DNA of 64,000 nt from Vreelandella neptunia (GCF_000712975.1 NZ_JHQL01000002.1:62001-126000); one strand, 5' to 3'; numbered from the stretch's first letter, positions 1 to 10,505 are shown. Program-made: numbers and translations. Notes: generated by a model from the sequence alone, not told the origin.

Positions 1-167
1 GTTTCAAGGGGAAAGCGGCTCGTCAGCCCATGCGCTTCCATACGTGGGCCGCCTAGACCTCGAAACTCAACGTTGGGATGCATCAGCGTAAGCTCATGCA
101 TCAACCCTGCACCGAGAATATCGCCAGAGAGTTCGCCTGCGACAATGTATACGCGCTGAAGTGTCAT
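1..167 (-). CDS. lpxB: Lipid-A-disaccharide synthase LpxB, N-terminal fragment
   Basis: Partial gene running off the left edge; only about 55 N-terminal residues are present. LpxB joins UDP-2,3-diacylglucosamine and lipid X to make the lipid A disaccharide at the inner membrane. The visible start [16 protein letters not shown] followed by LGAGLMHEL and [12 protein letters not shown] matches the family N-terminus (VAGExSGDxLGA and a G-G-P-x-M segment). It lies just downstream of lpxA in the usual lpxD-fabZ-lpxA-lpxB order. The start is uncertain: an in-frame ATG 12 codons upstream (203..201) is also possible and neither has a clear Shine-Dalgarno. The inner ATG was chosen because it puts the GExSGD motif at the family's usual distance from the N-terminus. 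Confidence 0.9.
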   Translation of the reverse strand, partial: MTLQRVYIVAGELSGDILGAGLMHELTLMHPNVEFRGLGGPRMEAHGLTSRFPLE

Positions 168-231
168 GATGAGAAAGGAAGAGATATGAGCATTTGAGTC
201 CATCGTTGATGCTAACTAGCCATCAACGTTG

Positions 232-999
232 TTAGCGGATGATACCGCGCGTAGACCGCTCAATTGAGTCGGCAAACGTGGTGACTTCTGGCAAATCGAA
301 CCGGCTGCGCATTTCGCTAACTGCCTGCTCAACGGTTAAACCTTGGCGATACACTAACTTATAAGCACTGCTTAAGGCATTGATTGCATCACGGCTAAAA
401 CCACGCCGCTTCAAGCCAACCAGATTAAGGCCTCGTGCTTCAGCAGGATTGCCATTGATCATCACGTAAGCGGGGGTATCTTTGGTAATAATAGACCCAC
501 CCCCGGCCATCGCATGTTCACCAAAGTGGCAAAACTGATGAACAGCCGCCAAACCACCTAAAATAGCATGGTCGCCGAGTACAACATGACCTGCCAAAGT
601 GACTTGGTTCGCTAGAATACAGTCGTTGCCAATCACGCAGTCATGGCCGACATGAACATACGCCATAAACAGGTTACGCGATCCAATGGTGGTTTCACCG
701 CGATCTTGTACGGTACCACGATGGAGGGTAACGCCTTCACGAACAACGTTATCATCCCCCATAATTAAGCGTGTTGGTTCGCCAGCGTATTTTTTATCCT
801 GGCAATCCTCGCCTACCGAAGCAAATTGAAAAATTCGTGTACGCTCGCCTAGAACGGCAGGTCCTTTAATAACGACGTGAGAGCCAATCACAGAGCCAGC
901 GCCAATAGTGACATTTGGCCCAATCACACTAAATGGCCCCACCTCGACATCATCAGCAAGCTGCGCTTTAGGATCAACCAGTGCAGTAGGATGTATCAA
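232..999 (-). CDS. lpxA: UDP-N-acetylglucosamine O-acyltransferase LpxA
   Basis: Catalyses the first step of lipid A synthesis, moving a 3-hydroxyacyl chain from ACP to the 3-OH of UDP-GlcNAc in the cytoplasm. The 255-residue length fits the family. Imperfect hexapeptide repeats (left-handed beta helix) fill about residues 1-185. The active-site segment HVGHDC places the catalytic His at residue 119, followed by LAGHV, AAVHQFC and the GLKRRGFS helix of the C-terminal domain. The start codon is TTG, preceded by an AGGAAGG ribosome site, and overlaps the TGA of fabZ (TTGA), so the two genes are probably translationally coupled. No ATG near the N-terminus would keep the conserved IHPTA start. 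Confidence 0.97.
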   Translation of the reverse strand: MIHPTALVDPKAQLADDVEVGPFSVIGPNVTIGAGSVIGSHVVIKGPAVLGERTRIFQFASVGEDCQDKKYAGEPTRLIMGDDNVVREGVTLHRGTVQDRGETTIGSRNLFMAYVHVGHDCVIGNDCILANQVTLAGHVVLGDHAILGGLAAVHQFCHFGEHAMAGGGSIITKDTPAYVMINGNPAEARGLNLVGLKRRGFSRDAINALSSAYKLVYRQGLTVEQAVSEMRSRFDLPEVTTFADSIERSTRGIIR

Positions 1000-1439
1000 G
1001 CTACCTTCCTCTCAGCACAGATAATTTCTGCCTCGCAGGCTAGCTCACCGTTAACCGTCGCACGGCAGGCGAACTTCCAAATACCACGCTTACCACGAAT
1101 CACATTTGCCTCCAGCACTAATTGGTCACCGGGCATCACGGGGCGCTTGAAGCGTACATTATCACTTCCTACCAAATAATAAACATAGCCATCAGCTGGC
1201 AGTTTATTGACTGTTTTAAAACCTAAAATTCCGCACACCTGAGCCAGCGCTTCTAGTACTAAAACACCTGGCATAATAGGGTGATGAGGGAAATGGCCAT
1301 TAAAAAACGGCTCGTTGATGCTAACATTCTTATACGCAACGATGGTTTCGCCCACGGTTAATTGCGTTACTCGATCCACCAGCAAGAATGGGTAGCGGTG
1401 GGGCAAGTATTCGCGAATTTCGTTAATATCCATAACCAT
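996..1439 (-). CDS. fabZ: 3-hydroxyacyl-[ACP] dehydratase FabZ
   Basis: Dehydrates 3-hydroxyacyl-ACP to trans-2-enoyl-ACP in fatty acid elongation, competing with LpxA/LpxD for hydroxyacyl-ACP. About 147 residues, single hot-dog fold. [10 protein letters not shown] near the N-terminus, then [21 protein letters not shown] gives catalytic His49 and Glu63. A longer reading frame opens upstream, but the ATG at 1439 has an AGAGG ribosome site about 8 nt before it and gives the family's usual N-terminus. It sits between lpxD and lpxA, with a coupled overlap to lpxA. Confidence 0.97.
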   Translation of the reverse strand: MVMDINEIREYLPHRYPFLLVDRVTQLTVGETIVAYKNVSINEPFFNGHFPHHPIMPGVLVLEALAQVCGILGFKTVNKLPADGYVYYLVGSDNVRFKRPVMPGDQLVLEANVIRGKRGIWKFACRATVNGELACEAEIICAERKVA

Positions 1440-1577
1440 CGTAACGACCTCTAAATGACAAAAGGCCTGAGTAATATCAGGCACGCACCAGCAAGTTTGC
1501 TGGTAAAAAAGCAGTGAATTATAACCTGCTGCTATACAGCCTCAAGTTACCTGCCTATAAATTGCTGGCATAACGTC

Positions 1578-2621
1578 TCATAACGACTCACTGCGCTGGC
1601 TTTTCTCTAGTCGAGACAAGCGCTTGGCTATTTCATCGAGCTGTTTGAATCGCACCGCATTTTTACGCCATTGGGTATTGTTCATAGCACCAGTACCCGA
1701 CGAATAAACACCTGGCTCATGAATCGAATTGGTCACTAAGCTCATACCCGTTACCTGCACACCATCGCAAATGGTGAGGTGACCAGAAAGCCCAACGCCA
1801 CCGCCGAGCATGCAGTGCTTGCCCACCTTAGTAGAACCAGCAATACCAACGCAGCCTGCTAAAGCGCTGTGATCCCCAATCGTCACGTTATGGGCAATTT
1901 GTACTTGGCTATCAATTTTGACATCGTTACCAATCACCGTATCGCCTAAGGCACCGCGATCAATACTTGAACAACTGCCAACCTCAACGTCATCACCCAG
2001 CACGACGCCGCCTAGCTGAGCAATTTTATGCCAACCAGCACCGTCGTGAGCAAAACCAAAACCATCGCCGCCAATCACACAGCCGCTATGCAAGATGGCT
2101 CGTTTTCCCACTACAACGCCGTGGCAAACAGTAACGTTAGCGTGTAGTCGCGTATCATCCCCAATTACACTATCGGCACCAATCACACTGCCAGCGCCAA
2201 CCACCACATGCTTACCTAGCACTACACCTGCTTCAATCACAGCATGTGCTTGAACAGAAATTCCCTCACCTAAAATAGCGCTGTCCGCTACCACAGCTGA
2301 CGGGTGAATACCGGGAATATCCCGAGCAGGCAATGGATCAAATAGCTGTGAGAGTTTGGCGTAACCCAAATAAGGATTATTCATCTCTAAGCGTGCCACA
2401 GGACAATGTTTAGCATGCTCAGGATGTAACAATACAGCGGCTGCTTTTGTAGTCGCCAAATCTTTTAGGTATGCACGGTTGGCTAGAAAAGCAACGTGAT
2501 CCGACGTCGCATCTTTAAGTGTGGCCAAACCTTTAATTGGCTGGTCGGCGTTACCCTCGAAGTCAATGCCCAAGTGACGTGCGACATCGTTAAGGGTTAG
2601 ATCGTGAAAAGCGTGCGTCAT
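1578..2621 (-). CDS. lpxD: UDP-3-O-(3-hydroxyacyl)glucosamine N-acyltransferase LpxD
   Basis: Adds the N-linked 3-hydroxyacyl chain in the third step of lipid A synthesis. About 347 residues: an N-terminal uridine-binding domain (GLATLKDA...VAFLAN), then a long hexapeptide left-handed helix from about residue 105 to 310, and a C-terminal helix rich in Lys/Arg. The segment IAHNVTIGDHS carries the expected catalytic His (about 244) and CVIGGDGFGFA is a family signature. The frame extends six codons upstream to an ATG at 2639; the inner ATG at 2621 was preferred because it matches the length of related N-termini, though neither start has a strong ribosome site. Follows skp and bamA. Confidence 0.95.
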   Translation of the reverse strand: MTHAFHDLTLNDVARHLGIDFEGNADQPIKGLATLKDATSDHVAFLANRAYLKDLATTKAAAVLLHPEHAKHCPVARLEMNNPYLGYAKLSQLFDPLPARDIPGIHPSAVVADSAILGEGISVQAHAVIEAGVVLGKHVVVGAGSVIGADSVIGDDTRLHANVTVCHGVVVGKRAILHSGCVIGGDGFGFAHDGAGWHKIAQLGGVVLGDDVEVGSCSSIDRGALGDTVIGNDVKIDSQVQIAHNVTIGDHSALAGCVGIAGSTKVGKHCMLGGGVGLSGHLTICDGVQVTGMSLVTNSIHEPGVYSSGTGAMNNTQWRKNAVRFKQLDEIAKRLSRLEKSQRSESL

Positions 2622-2672
2622 GGGAGCCCAGTGAAACATGGGTGCGGGCTAGCCGCACCATCAATCATAATT

Positions 2673-3182
2673 TTAGTTTAGCGAATCAAAAATCTGCGTA
2701 ACCTCATTGGTCACGTTAGGCAGATCTGTTGATGAGTGCAATACCCCTTGAGGCTCTACCAAGACATCAATACTGTGGCGCTCAAGCACTTGCTCAACAG
2801 CCCTTTCAAGCTTTGACTCAGCGCCCTCTAAGAAACGCTGCTCAGAAGCCTGTTGTGCTTGAAGCACTTCACGGCGCAATTCCTCAAAACGACTACCTTT
2901 TTGCTGCAGTTCAGCAATGAGTGGGTCTCGCTGAGATTGGGACATTGTCTCGCCTTCACGCTGCAGTCGCTCTTGCAAGCGTTGAAGCTCTTCGCCTAAT
3001 GCTTGGGCCTCACGCTGCTGGTTGCCAATTTGCCCTTCCAACTGGCTTAGTGACGACTGGGCTGACTGTGTATTCATTAAGGCGGCGCGCCAATCGAGCA
3101 CAGCCACTTCTGCAGCAACGGCATAGGTAGGTAGTGTCATCGCGCCCAGTAAGCACACGGCGGCTGTCAGTTTACGCATCAA
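2673..3182 (-). CDS. skp: Periplasmic chaperone Skp/OmpH
   Basis: Holds unfolded outer-membrane proteins in the periplasm and delivers them to the Bam complex. The 169 residues begin with a signal peptide (MMRKLTAAVCLLGAMTLP, cleavage near residue 24), followed by VAVLDWRAALMNT, the conserved strand opening the body domain, and a long Gln/Glu-rich coiled coil (about 38-125) that forms the tentacles. It lies between bamA and lpxD as in most gammaproteobacteria. Sequence identity in this family is low, so the call rests on architecture and position. Confidence 0.93.
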   Translation of the reverse strand: MMRKLTAAVCLLGAMTLPTYAVAAEVAVLDWRAALMNTQSAQSSLSQLEGQIGNQQREAQALGEELQRLQERLQREGETMSQSQRDPLIAELQQKGSRFEELRREVLQAQQASEQRFLEGAESKLERAVEQVLERHSIDVLVEPQGVLHSSTDLPNVTNEVTQIFDSLN

Positions 3183-3196
3183 TATTACTCCTTATA

Positions 3197-5548
3197 TTAG
3201 AATGTTTGGCCCAGCGAGAACTGGAAGAACTGCGTATCGTCACCGCTCTCTTCGTTTAGCGGTTCTGCCACACTGAAGGTCAGCGGACCCACCGGTGTTA
3301 GCCACGACAGTCCAATGCCTACACTGTAGCGCAAGTCGCCCAGGTCGACCCCAGAGCTGCATTGCTGACGCCCAACATCTGCCTCCTGCACATCATAGCA
3401 AGAACTTAAGAAGGTATTACCTGCATCCAAAAAGAGGGAGGGTTGAATTGACCGCTTATCTTCCACAAACGGCATGGGGAAGAGCACTTCGGCAGAGCCT
3501 TCCACTAATACGTTGCCGCCCAATGTACGATCACGCCCCCCATCACGGGTAGGAGTTGTGCGTTGACCCAACGTGTTGGAGGTAAAGCCGCGCACTGAAC
3601 CTAAGCCACCGGCATAAAAGTTCTCATAAAACGGGTAAGGATCATTGCCACCAAGTGTATCGGCATATCCCAAATTTCCACTAAACTTCAGCGCCCAGGT
3701 CTGATCATCGTTAATTGGAAACAGCTGCTGTGCACGGGCGCGAACCTTGTAGTACTCGGCATCGCTGCCCGGCACACCTGTTTCTAGTGATAGACGTTGA
3801 TAATTGCCTGCTGTCGGCATAATGCCGCGATTTAAATTATTACGCGTCCAGCTCGCCGTTAATTTAAGGCTTTGCGCATTATCGCCTTGATCGTCGACAT
3901 AACGAATAATTTCTGAAGCAGAATCGTTGTAGGTTTTAACCGTCAGCTCTTCAAGGCTAGCACCAAAATTCAGGCGAGAAAGTTCACTAATCGGATAACC
4001 AAAGTTAATGCCGGCACCATAAGCGTCCGTAGAGAACGTAGAGATATCGGAATCGCCGTAATCGGTTTCGCGGTAAAAAAGATTATATCCGCGCGAAATA
4101 CCATCTAATGTCCAGTAGGGGTCGGTAAAGGCAAAATTAACGCTGGTAAACGTATCACTACGTTGCGCGCCCACATTAACGCGGTTACCGGTGCCCAGAA
4201 AGTTATTTTGGGCCAGCCCAACGCCATAAATGACACCTGCGCTTTGTGAGAAGCCGACACTGGCAGAGACAGAACCGGATGGCTGCTCCTCAACGTTATA
4301 CGTTACGTCTAGCAAATCAGGCTGACCAGGGACTGGCTGGGTGCTGACCTCAACTTGACTAAAGAAGCCGAGACGCTCCAGGCGCTGGCGTGACTGGGTA
4401 ATCGATTCAGTTGATGCAGGAGCGCCTTCTAACTGAATCATTTCACGACGCAGCACTTCATCTTGCGTTGTGGTGTTACCGTAGAATTCAATACGGCGCA
4501 CGTAGGTGCGCTGACCAGGATCCACGGCAATGACGATATCAACGGTTTCACCATCGTCGGATAGCTCAGGAATGCCTTGTACGTCAGCAAATGCAAATCC
4601 CTCTGCGCCAAGGCGTTGGCGAAGCGCTTCAGTCGACGCATTTACTTCGCCGCGCGAAAAGGTGTCACCCCTTTCAATTTCAAGTAATTCGCGCGCTTCG
4701 TTTTCGTTAATTTGCAGGTCACCGGCAAAACGAATATCGCCGATTTGGAACTGGTTGCCTTCATCAATGTTTAAAGTGATGAAAATTTCAGATTTTTCAG
4801 GACCAATCGATACTTGCGTTGAAGTAACATCAAAATTAACGTAACCACGATCAAGGTAGAAAGAGCGTAAGCGCTCAATATCACCCGCCAGAGCTTCGCG
4901 GGAGTACTCGTCGCTGGAGAACCAGCCAAAAATACGCCCTGGGCGGTCATTTAATTCAAATACGTCACGCAGCGTATCGTCGTCGAATGCTTCATTACCA
5001 ACAATATTAATTTGCCGGATTTTAGCAACTTCGCCTTCATTGACATTGATATTAACCTGAACACGGCCTTCATCAATTTCATCAACTTCTACGTCAATAC
5101 TTGCGCTATAGCGCCCTTGAGCTTGATAAACACCTTCAAGTTCACGCTGAATCTCTTCTAGCGTGGAAAGCTGCAGCACCTGTCCTTCAGAAAGGCCTGA
5201 TTCGCGCAGACCATTGCGCAAATCCTCATCAGAAATTTGCTGATTCCCTTCGATATTCAAGCGCGCAATGGTCGGTCGCTCAACGACTTGGATGACCAGC
5301 ACGTCGCCCTCGCGCGCAAGAGAAACGTCTTCAAACAAACCTGTAGCAAACAGATCCCTGGCCGCGGCAGCCAGCTGCTGTTCGCTAACGCGGTCATTGG
5401 CATTGACGGGAAACGCATTAAAGACCGAGGCGGCAGATACCCGCTGCAGTCCCTCCACACGAATGTCGGAAACATCAAAGGATTGTGCTTGGGCACTGCT
5501 GGTACCTATCAGCAACAGTGCCGCCATTCCAAGGGTCTTGATTTTCAT
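3197..5548 (-). CDS. bamA: Outer membrane protein assembly factor BamA
   Basis: Central subunit of the beta-barrel assembly machine in the outer membrane. 783 residues: signal peptide (cleavage after SSAQA, about 21), five POTRA domains (about 24-430, first one beginning FDVSDIRVEGLQRVS), then a 16-strand barrel. The conserved loop-6 motif VRGF occurs in GSVRGFTSNTLG. The chain ends in Phe, as barrel proteins recognised by Bam do. The DPYWTLDG segment is typical for the barrel start. Neighbours rseP upstream and skp downstream fit the conserved cluster. Confidence 0.98.
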   Translation of the reverse strand: MKIKTLGMAALLLIGTSSAQAQSFDVSDIRVEGLQRVSAASVFNAFPVNANDRVSEQQLAAAARDLFATGLFEDVSLAREGDVLVIQVVERPTIARLNIEGNQQISDEDLRNGLRESGLSEGQVLQLSTLEEIQRELEGVYQAQGRYSASIDVEVDEIDEGRVQVNINVNEGEVAKIRQINIVGNEAFDDDTLRDVFELNDRPGRIFGWFSSDEYSREALAGDIERLRSFYLDRGYVNFDVTSTQVSIGPEKSEIFITLNIDEGNQFQIGDIRFAGDLQINENEARELLEIERGDTFSRGEVNASTEALRQRLGAEGFAFADVQGIPELSDDGETVDIVIAVDPGQRTYVRRIEFYGNTTTQDEVLRREMIQLEGAPASTESITQSRQRLERLGFFSQVEVSTQPVPGQPDLLDVTYNVEEQPSGSVSASVGFSQSAGVIYGVGLAQNNFLGTGNRVNVGAQRSDTFTSVNFAFTDPYWTLDGISRGYNLFYRETDYGDSDISTFSTDAYGAGINFGYPISELSRLNFGASLEELTVKTYNDSASEIIRYVDDQGDNAQSLKLTASWTRNNLNRGIMPTAGNYQRLSLETGVPGSDAEYYKVRARAQQLFPINDDQTWALKFSGNLGYADTLGGNDPYPFYENFYAGGLGSVRGFTSNTLGQRTTPTRDGGRDRTLGGNVLVEGSAEVLFPMPFVEDKRSIQPSLFLDAGNTFLSSCYDVQEADVGRQQCSSGVDLGDLRYSVGIGLSWLTPVGPLTFSVAEPLNEESGDDTQFFQFSLGQTF

Positions 5549-5648
5549 GCAGTCAGTTCGCTCGCGTTGGTCTGCCTATCATTCCAGATAGGCACCATAT
5601 ACATTTGTGCAGGCAGATGACAAGGCATCCAGCGCCCTACACGCGTCA

Positions 5649-7007
5649 TTACCACAGGCGCATCAGATCAAAATAGAGAGCCGTCAACATTAGGGTGCCT
5701 ACCATGGCAAGCCCTATACGCAACCCTACCGCTTGCGTTTGCTCAGAGACCGGCCGCCCACGCACAACCTCTATAAAGTAATAAAGTAGATGCCCGCCAT
5801 CGAGCACAGGTATCGGTAGTAAGTTCAGCACTCCTAGACTGATGGAAAGATAGGCTAAGAAGCCTATAAATACTTCCATACCTGCCCGGGCAGAATCACC
5901 GGAAATCTGTGCAATAGTAATCGGGCCCGAAAGGTTCGACGGTGAAATAAGCCCTACCAACATTTTGCGAATAGCATCTACCGTTAGCAGCGTCATCTCA
6001 CCTGTACGTGATAGTGCTTGGCCAACAGCCTCGATAGGACCATAGCGAATTTCACGCTGTTGCTCCTCGGGCCAAGATACCTGTTGCGCCCCGGCTCCAA
6101 TGTAACCAACCTCGCTGCCACTCTCCAGCGTATTACGGGCTGGCGTTAAAGAAAGACTAGACTGTTCGTTGCCACGCTGATAACCAACGTCTAAGGTTTG
6201 ACCCGCATTCTCTCGAATAACGGAAACAAACTGCATCCAGTCGTCAATTGGCTCGCCATTTAGCGACACAATACGGTCGCCCACGCGAAGACCCGCTTGA
6301 GAAGCCGGCTGCCCCTCTACTACTTGGCCTAGCACTGCGGGAACGTTCGGACGCCATGGCGTAATTCCCAAGCTTTGTAGCGGTTGAGGCGGATCCTGAC
6401 GGACCATATAGTCGCTCACGGGAAGCTGGTAAACCCGAGCAGCATTAGACCCTTCTGGCTGCGCCTCAAGTATTAAGTCGCCATCGAATCCGATCATAGA
6501 GACAAGCTTTAAATTAATCTCTTCCCAGGAGCGCATGGCATCTCCCTGGACCGAGGTAATTTCAGCGCCATGAGTAAGGCCTGCCTCTGCCGCCGGGGAG
6601 TTAGGCGTAACGTCGCCAACGACAGGAATCACCGTTGTAGTACCAGCAACAAACAGTGCCCAATAGGCAACTATCGCAAGTAAAAAGTTAGCAATCGGCC
6701 CCGCGGCAACAATTGCAATACGCTGCCACACGGTTTTGCGGTTAAATGCTTGGTCTAATTGCTCATCAGGTACAGGTGCTTCGCGCTCGTCCAGCATCTT
6801 TACATAGCCACCCAGGGGGATAGCCGCTACTGCAAACTCGGTACCATGGCGATCAACTGTCGACCAGAGGGGTTTACCAAAACCAACAGAAAAACGCAGT
6901 ACCTTGACACCACAGCGTCGCGCCACCCAGAAATGACCAAACTCGTGGAAGGTTACCAACAACCCAAGCACCACGATCACCGCTAATATGTTCTGTATCA
7001 GGCCCAC
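5649..7007 (-). CDS. rseP: Site-2 intramembrane zinc protease RseP
   Basis: Cleaves the anti-sigma factor RseA within the membrane to release sigma-E during envelope stress, and clears signal peptide remnants. 452 residues, close to the E. coli length. The zinc motif HEFGH (His21, Glu22, His25) lies in the first membrane helix. Two PDZ domains lie in the periplasmic region (about 125-310). The second metal-binding motif is in NLLPIPVLDGGHLLYY near the C-terminus, and membrane helices occur around 100-120, 380-400 and 430-450. Lies between dxr and bamA, linking it to outer-membrane biogenesis. Confidence 0.97.
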   Translation of the reverse strand: MGLIQNILAVIVVLGLLVTFHEFGHFWVARRCGVKVLRFSVGFGKPLWSTVDRHGTEFAVAAIPLGGYVKMLDEREAPVPDEQLDQAFNRKTVWQRIAIVAAGPIANFLLAIVAYWALFVAGTTTVIPVVGDVTPNSPAAEAGLTHGAEITSVQGDAMRSWEEINLKLVSMIGFDGDLILEAQPEGSNAARVYQLPVSDYMVRQDPPQPLQSLGITPWRPNVPAVLGQVVEGQPASQAGLRVGDRIVSLNGEPIDDWMQFVSVIRENAGQTLDVGYQRGNEQSSLSLTPARNTLESGSEVGYIGAGAQQVSWPEEQQREIRYGPIEAVGQALSRTGEMTLLTVDAIRKMLVGLISPSNLSGPITIAQISGDSARAGMEVFIGFLAYLSISLGVLNLLPIPVLDGGHLLYYFIEVVRGRPVSEQTQAVGLRIGLAMVGTLMLTALYFDLMRLW

Positions 7008-7049
7008 TCTTTGCTCCTTTACGTGACTCGCTGATCAACGGTGATGATG

Positions 7050-8246
7050 CTAAACAGCTTGCTGATGAACGAGGCGTTCTGCCTGCTCTCGCGCCCACTG
7101 ATCTGCGGCTAGTATCTGTTCAAGCGTGTCAGCCTGCTCTTCAAACGGCAACGCCATTACGCTAGCCACTACATCAGCAATCGCGCTGAAGCCAAGCTGT
7201 TTTTCAAGAAAGGCCTCTACAGCGATTTCATTAGCAGCATTTAAAATCGCTGGCGCTGCCCCCCCCTTGTGCATTGCCTCACGAGCAAGCCTCAAGCAAG
7301 GAAAAAGTAATTCATCAGGTGCCTCAAAATCCAGACGCGCTACTTGAAAAAGATCCAGCGTTTCAACTCCGGCGTCAATGCGTTCCGGCCACGCTAAACC
7401 ATATGCGATCGGCGTACGCATATCCGGGTTACCTAATTGCGCAATGACCGATCCATCATCATAGGCAACCATCGAATGAATAACGCTTTGCGGATGAACC
7501 ACGACCTGTATCTGATCAGGCGTTGCATCAAATAGCCAGCACGCTTCGATAAGCTCTAGCCCTTTATTCATCAACGTTGCGCTATCAACCGAAATTTTAC
7601 GCCCCATCGACCAGTTAGGATGATGACAAGCCTGCTCGGGCGTTACCTTAGCAATATCGTCTGCCTGCCAGCCGCGAAACGGCCCACCAGAGGCGGTAAG
7701 CAGCAACTGGCGAACACCGTGCTGACGCAGCCCACCTCGATGCTCGATAGGTAGACACTGGTATATAGCATTATGTTCGGAATCAATCGGCAATAAGGTA
7801 GCGCCGGAGCGTGAGACGGCGTCCATAAATAGCGCGCCACTCATTACCAGGGCTTCTTTATTGGCTAGTAATACACGCTTTCCTGACTCAGCTGCCGCTA
7901 ATGCAGGCAGTAGTCCGGCTGCACCAACAATAGCGGCCATCACCGTATCTACGTTTGGATCTTGAGCAACGTGACACAATGCTTCAGGGCCAACGAGCAC
8001 TTCAATATCCAACCCTACTGATGCAAGCGCATGCTGCAACCACACAGCATCAGCAGGGTCATTGAGTACGGCAATTGAAGGGCGGTGAGCATTACATTGT
8101 GTGAAGAGCACTTCTTTGGAGGTATGAGCCGTTAAGGCATAAACGTGATAACGATCTGGATACCGCGCAATCACATCAAGCGTACTTTTACCAATTGAGC
8201 CTGTTGAACCAAGCACAGTAATGCGCTGAACAGCTGACTGACTCAT
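7050..8246 (-). CDS. dxr: 1-deoxy-D-xylulose 5-phosphate reductoisomerase Dxr (IspC)
   Basis: Makes 2-C-methyl-D-erythritol 4-phosphate, the committed step of the MEP isoprenoid pathway, using NADPH and a divalent metal. 398 residues. NADPH-binding [14 protein letters not shown] near the N-terminus, [12 protein letters not shown], the metal-site IDSEHNA, ASGGPF and [15 protein letters not shown] followed by TLMNKGLE are all present. The start overlaps the end of cdsA by 4 bases, so it is part of the uppS-cdsA-dxr run that supplies undecaprenyl carrier. Confidence 0.98.
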   Translation of the reverse strand: MSQSAVQRITVLGSTGSIGKSTLDVIARYPDRYHVYALTAHTSKEVLFTQCNAHRPSIAVLNDPADAVWLQHALASVGLDIEVLVGPEALCHVAQDPNVDTVMAAIVGAAGLLPALAAAESGKRVLLANKEALVMSGALFMDAVSRSGATLLPIDSEHNAIYQCLPIEHRGGLRQHGVRQLLLTASGGPFRGWQADDIAKVTPEQACHHPNWSMGRKISVDSATLMNKGLELIEACWLFDATPDQIQVVVHPQSVIHSMVAYDDGSVIAQLGNPDMRTPIAYGLAWPERIDAGVETLDLFQVARLDFEAPDELLFPCLRLAREAMHKGGAAPAILNAANEIAVEAFLEKQLGFSAIADVVASVMALPFEEQADTLEQILAADQWAREQAERLVHQQAV

Positions 8247-9064
8247 AGAACGCTTACCTGTAAGTGGATCACCTGCAGATAGAACAGTGCAAAAATAGGC
8301 ACTGCCGCTGTCAGGCTATCAATACGATCCAGTACGCCACCATGGCCTGGCAGGAGCTGGCTTGAATCCTTAATGTTTCGATAGCGCTTGAGCATACTTT
8401 CTAGCAAATCACCCAGTACTGACACCAGCGTAACTAGTCCGGTGATCACTACGAGGGCAATGCCGCCCATAAGGCTAATGGGCTGCCACGCAGCAAACAC
8501 AATCGCTAACAGCAGTGTGGCCGCCAGGCCACCATAAACACCCTCCCAGGACTTACCTGGGCTTACTTTCGGTGCTAGCTTATTTTTCCCCCACCGCCTG
8601 CCAGCAAAGTAAGCACCGATGTCCGCTGTCCAAACCAGCAACAACACAAACAGCAGCCATACTGCGCCACTGTCGCGGAGCACATTGAATCCTACCCAGC
8701 ATGGCAGCAATACCCAGCCTCCCATCAGCAATCGCCGTGAGGTGGCTTGCCACTGACCAACGGTGCCAGGGTAGTGGGTCACCCAGTAAAGGTTTACCAG
8801 CCACCCAACAGCTGCCAGCCACAGCGGCCAAGCGGCAAAAGCAGCCCCCCCTAACCACATCGCCAGCATCAACACTGCCATCACTGCGACCAGGGCAAAA
8901 CGTGCTCCATGACGAGTTACACCAGCTAAGTTGGTCCACTCCCAAGCACTTAGCAGCACAATTAACGCTGTAAATAGTGCAAAGGCCCCACCTTGTAGTC
9001 CGAACAAGCCGATCAGCGTTAAGGGTGCTAACCAGGCTGCAGTAATTATCCGCTGTTTAAGCAC
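8243..9064 (-). CDS. cdsA: Phosphatidate cytidylyltransferase CdsA
   Basis: Forms CDP-diacylglycerol from phosphatidate and CTP at the inner membrane, the precursor of all phospholipids. 273 residues with about seven to eight membrane segments. The CDP-DAG synthase signature is visible near the C-terminus in [20 protein letters not shown], and [10 protein letters not shown] lies on the preceding cytoplasmic loop. Overlaps uppS by 8 bases and dxr by 4 bases, so it is in a tightly packed operon. Confidence 0.96.
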   Translation of the reverse strand: MLKQRIITAAWLAPLTLIGLFGLQGGAFALFTALIVLLSAWEWTNLAGVTRHGARFALVAVMAVLMLAMWLGGAAFAAWPLWLAAVGWLVNLYWVTHYPGTVGQWQATSRRLLMGGWVLLPCWVGFNVLRDSGAVWLLFVLLLVWTADIGAYFAGRRWGKNKLAPKVSPGKSWEGVYGGLAATLLLAIVFAAWQPISLMGGIALVVITGLVTLVSVLGDLLESMLKRYRNIKDSSQLLPGHGGVLDRIDSLTAAVPIFALFYLQVIHLQVSVL

Positions 9065-9842
9065 CTTGCGCCTCTATTTGTGCATCGGTCATACCAAAAC
9101 GACGGCGACGCAGGCAAAAATCATTAAGCGCCTCATCTAGTGCCGCCCCATTGAAATCTGGCCATAGCAGTGGTGAAAAATGCAGTTCCGCGTAGGCCAG
9201 CTGCCATAACATAAAATTAGATAGGCGCTGCTCGCCGCTGGTGCGGATACATAAATCTACTGGCGGTACATTGTGCGTATTCATCGCCGCATCGAAGCAC
9301 GCCTCATCAATGTCATCAGCTGCCAGCTCACCTGCCGCTACTTGTTTCGCCAACTGCTTAGCCGCTCGTGCAAGATCCCATTGGCCACCGTAGTTTGCAG
9401 CGATAACTAGATGCATGCCAGTGTTCTCTGCGGTCAATGCCTCAGCACGTTGAATATGCTTTTGAATAGCATGAGAAAAACCTCTTTGTTCGCCAATAAT
9501 GGACAAACGGATATTACGCTCGTTGAGCTTTTTGACCTCACGCTTAAGCGCCATCAAAAAAAGCTCCATCAACGCATTCACTTCAGCAGTCGGACGCTTC
9601 CAGTTTTCACTAGAAAAAGCGAAAAGGCTCAATGTCTGAACGCCTCGTTGTGCAGCGCGTTCAATAACCGCTCTCACGGCCTCGACACCCGCTCGGTGGC
9701 CACGCACACCAGAAAGCCCTCTTGCACGCGCCCAGCGGTTATTACCATCCATAATAATAGCAACATGGGATGGCGGCACCTCCTCGGATCGAGAAGGCGG
9801 CGCGCTCTCCTGCTGCGCTTGAGGAAGCTGCGGAGACGTCAT
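9057..9842 (-). CDS. uppS: Undecaprenyl diphosphate synthase UppS (IspU)
   Basis: Cis-prenyltransferase that extends farnesyl diphosphate to the C55 carrier lipid for peptidoglycan and O-antigen. About 261 residues. Catalytic Asp lies in IIMDGNNRWARARG (Asp32 from this start), followed by GHRAGVEAV, SSENWKRP and the C-terminal RTSGEQRLSNFMLWQLAY. The frame opens five codons upstream at a TTG (9857); the ATG at 9842 was preferred. A short Pro/Ser/Glu-rich leader precedes the conserved domain. Confidence 0.96.
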   Translation of the reverse strand: MTSPQLPQAQQESAPPSRSEEVPPSHVAIIMDGNNRWARARGLSGVRGHRAGVEAVRAVIERAAQRGVQTLSLFAFSSENWKRPTAEVNALMELFLMALKREVKKLNERNIRLSIIGEQRGFSHAIQKHIQRAEALTAENTGMHLVIAANYGGQWDLARAAKQLAKQVAAGELAADDIDEACFDAAMNTHNVPPVDLCIRTSGEQRLSNFMLWQLAYAELHFSPLLWPDFNGAALDEALNDFCLRRRRFGMTDAQIEAQGA

Positions 9843-9943
9843 GGGTTCTCGTACCAAAGATCAGTCATAATAAAGCCAAGCGATGGCCCACGGGCAGCGA
9901 GGCTCCCCGTGGTTGATTGAAAGCAGGTAGCTATTTTTAAAAA

Positions 9944-10501
9944 CTATACCTGCATGAGATCCTGTTCTTTTGCGGCAAGCGCTTTATCGATCTCAGCAAT
10001 ATACTTATCCGTCAGCTTCTGGATTTCATCTTCACCCTGGCGCTGATCGTCTTCGGTAATCTCTTTATCTTTTAATAAAGATTTAAAATCACCGTTGGCA
10101 TCACGACGTACGTTACGAACCGCCACGCGCGCATGTTCAGCTTCGCTACGTGCCTGCTTGATGTAACCTTTGCGTGTCTCTTCGGTCAGCATTGGCATTG
10201 GCACACGAATGACATTACCAGCACTAGAAGGGTTCAGACCTAAGTCAGAGGTCATAATCGCCTTCTCAATCTTAGGCACCATGCCTTGTTCCCAGGGCGT
10301 TACCGTTAGCGTACGGGCATCTTCAACGTTAACAGAAGCTACTTGATTCAGCGGCACCTGACCACCGTAATAATCAACGGTAACAGCATCTAGAATACTG
10401 GGATGAGCCCGCCCTGTGCGGATCTTGTTGAAGTTGCTGTTAAGCGCTTCAACACTTTTTTTCATGCGAGAATCTGCATCTTTTTTGATGTCATTGATCA
10501 C
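9944..10501 (-). CDS. frr: Ribosome recycling factor
   Basis: With EF-G, splits post-termination ribosomes. 185 residues, the standard length. The N-terminal long helix ([20 protein letters not shown]), the small domain ([22 protein letters not shown]) and the C-terminal helices ([31 protein letters not shown]) are all recognisable. It starts 4 bases after the pyrH stop, so the two are co-transcribed. Confidence 0.98.
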   Translation of the reverse strand: MINDIKKDADSRMKKSVEALNSNFNKIRTGRAHPSILDAVTVDYYGGQVPLNQVASVNVEDARTLTVTPWEQGMVPKIEKAIMTSDLGLNPSSAGNVIRVPMPMLTEETRKGYIKQARSEAEHARVAVRNVRRDANGDFKSLLKDKEITEDDQRQGEDEIQKLTDKYIAEIDKALAAKEQDLMQV

Positions 10502-10505
10502 GTGG

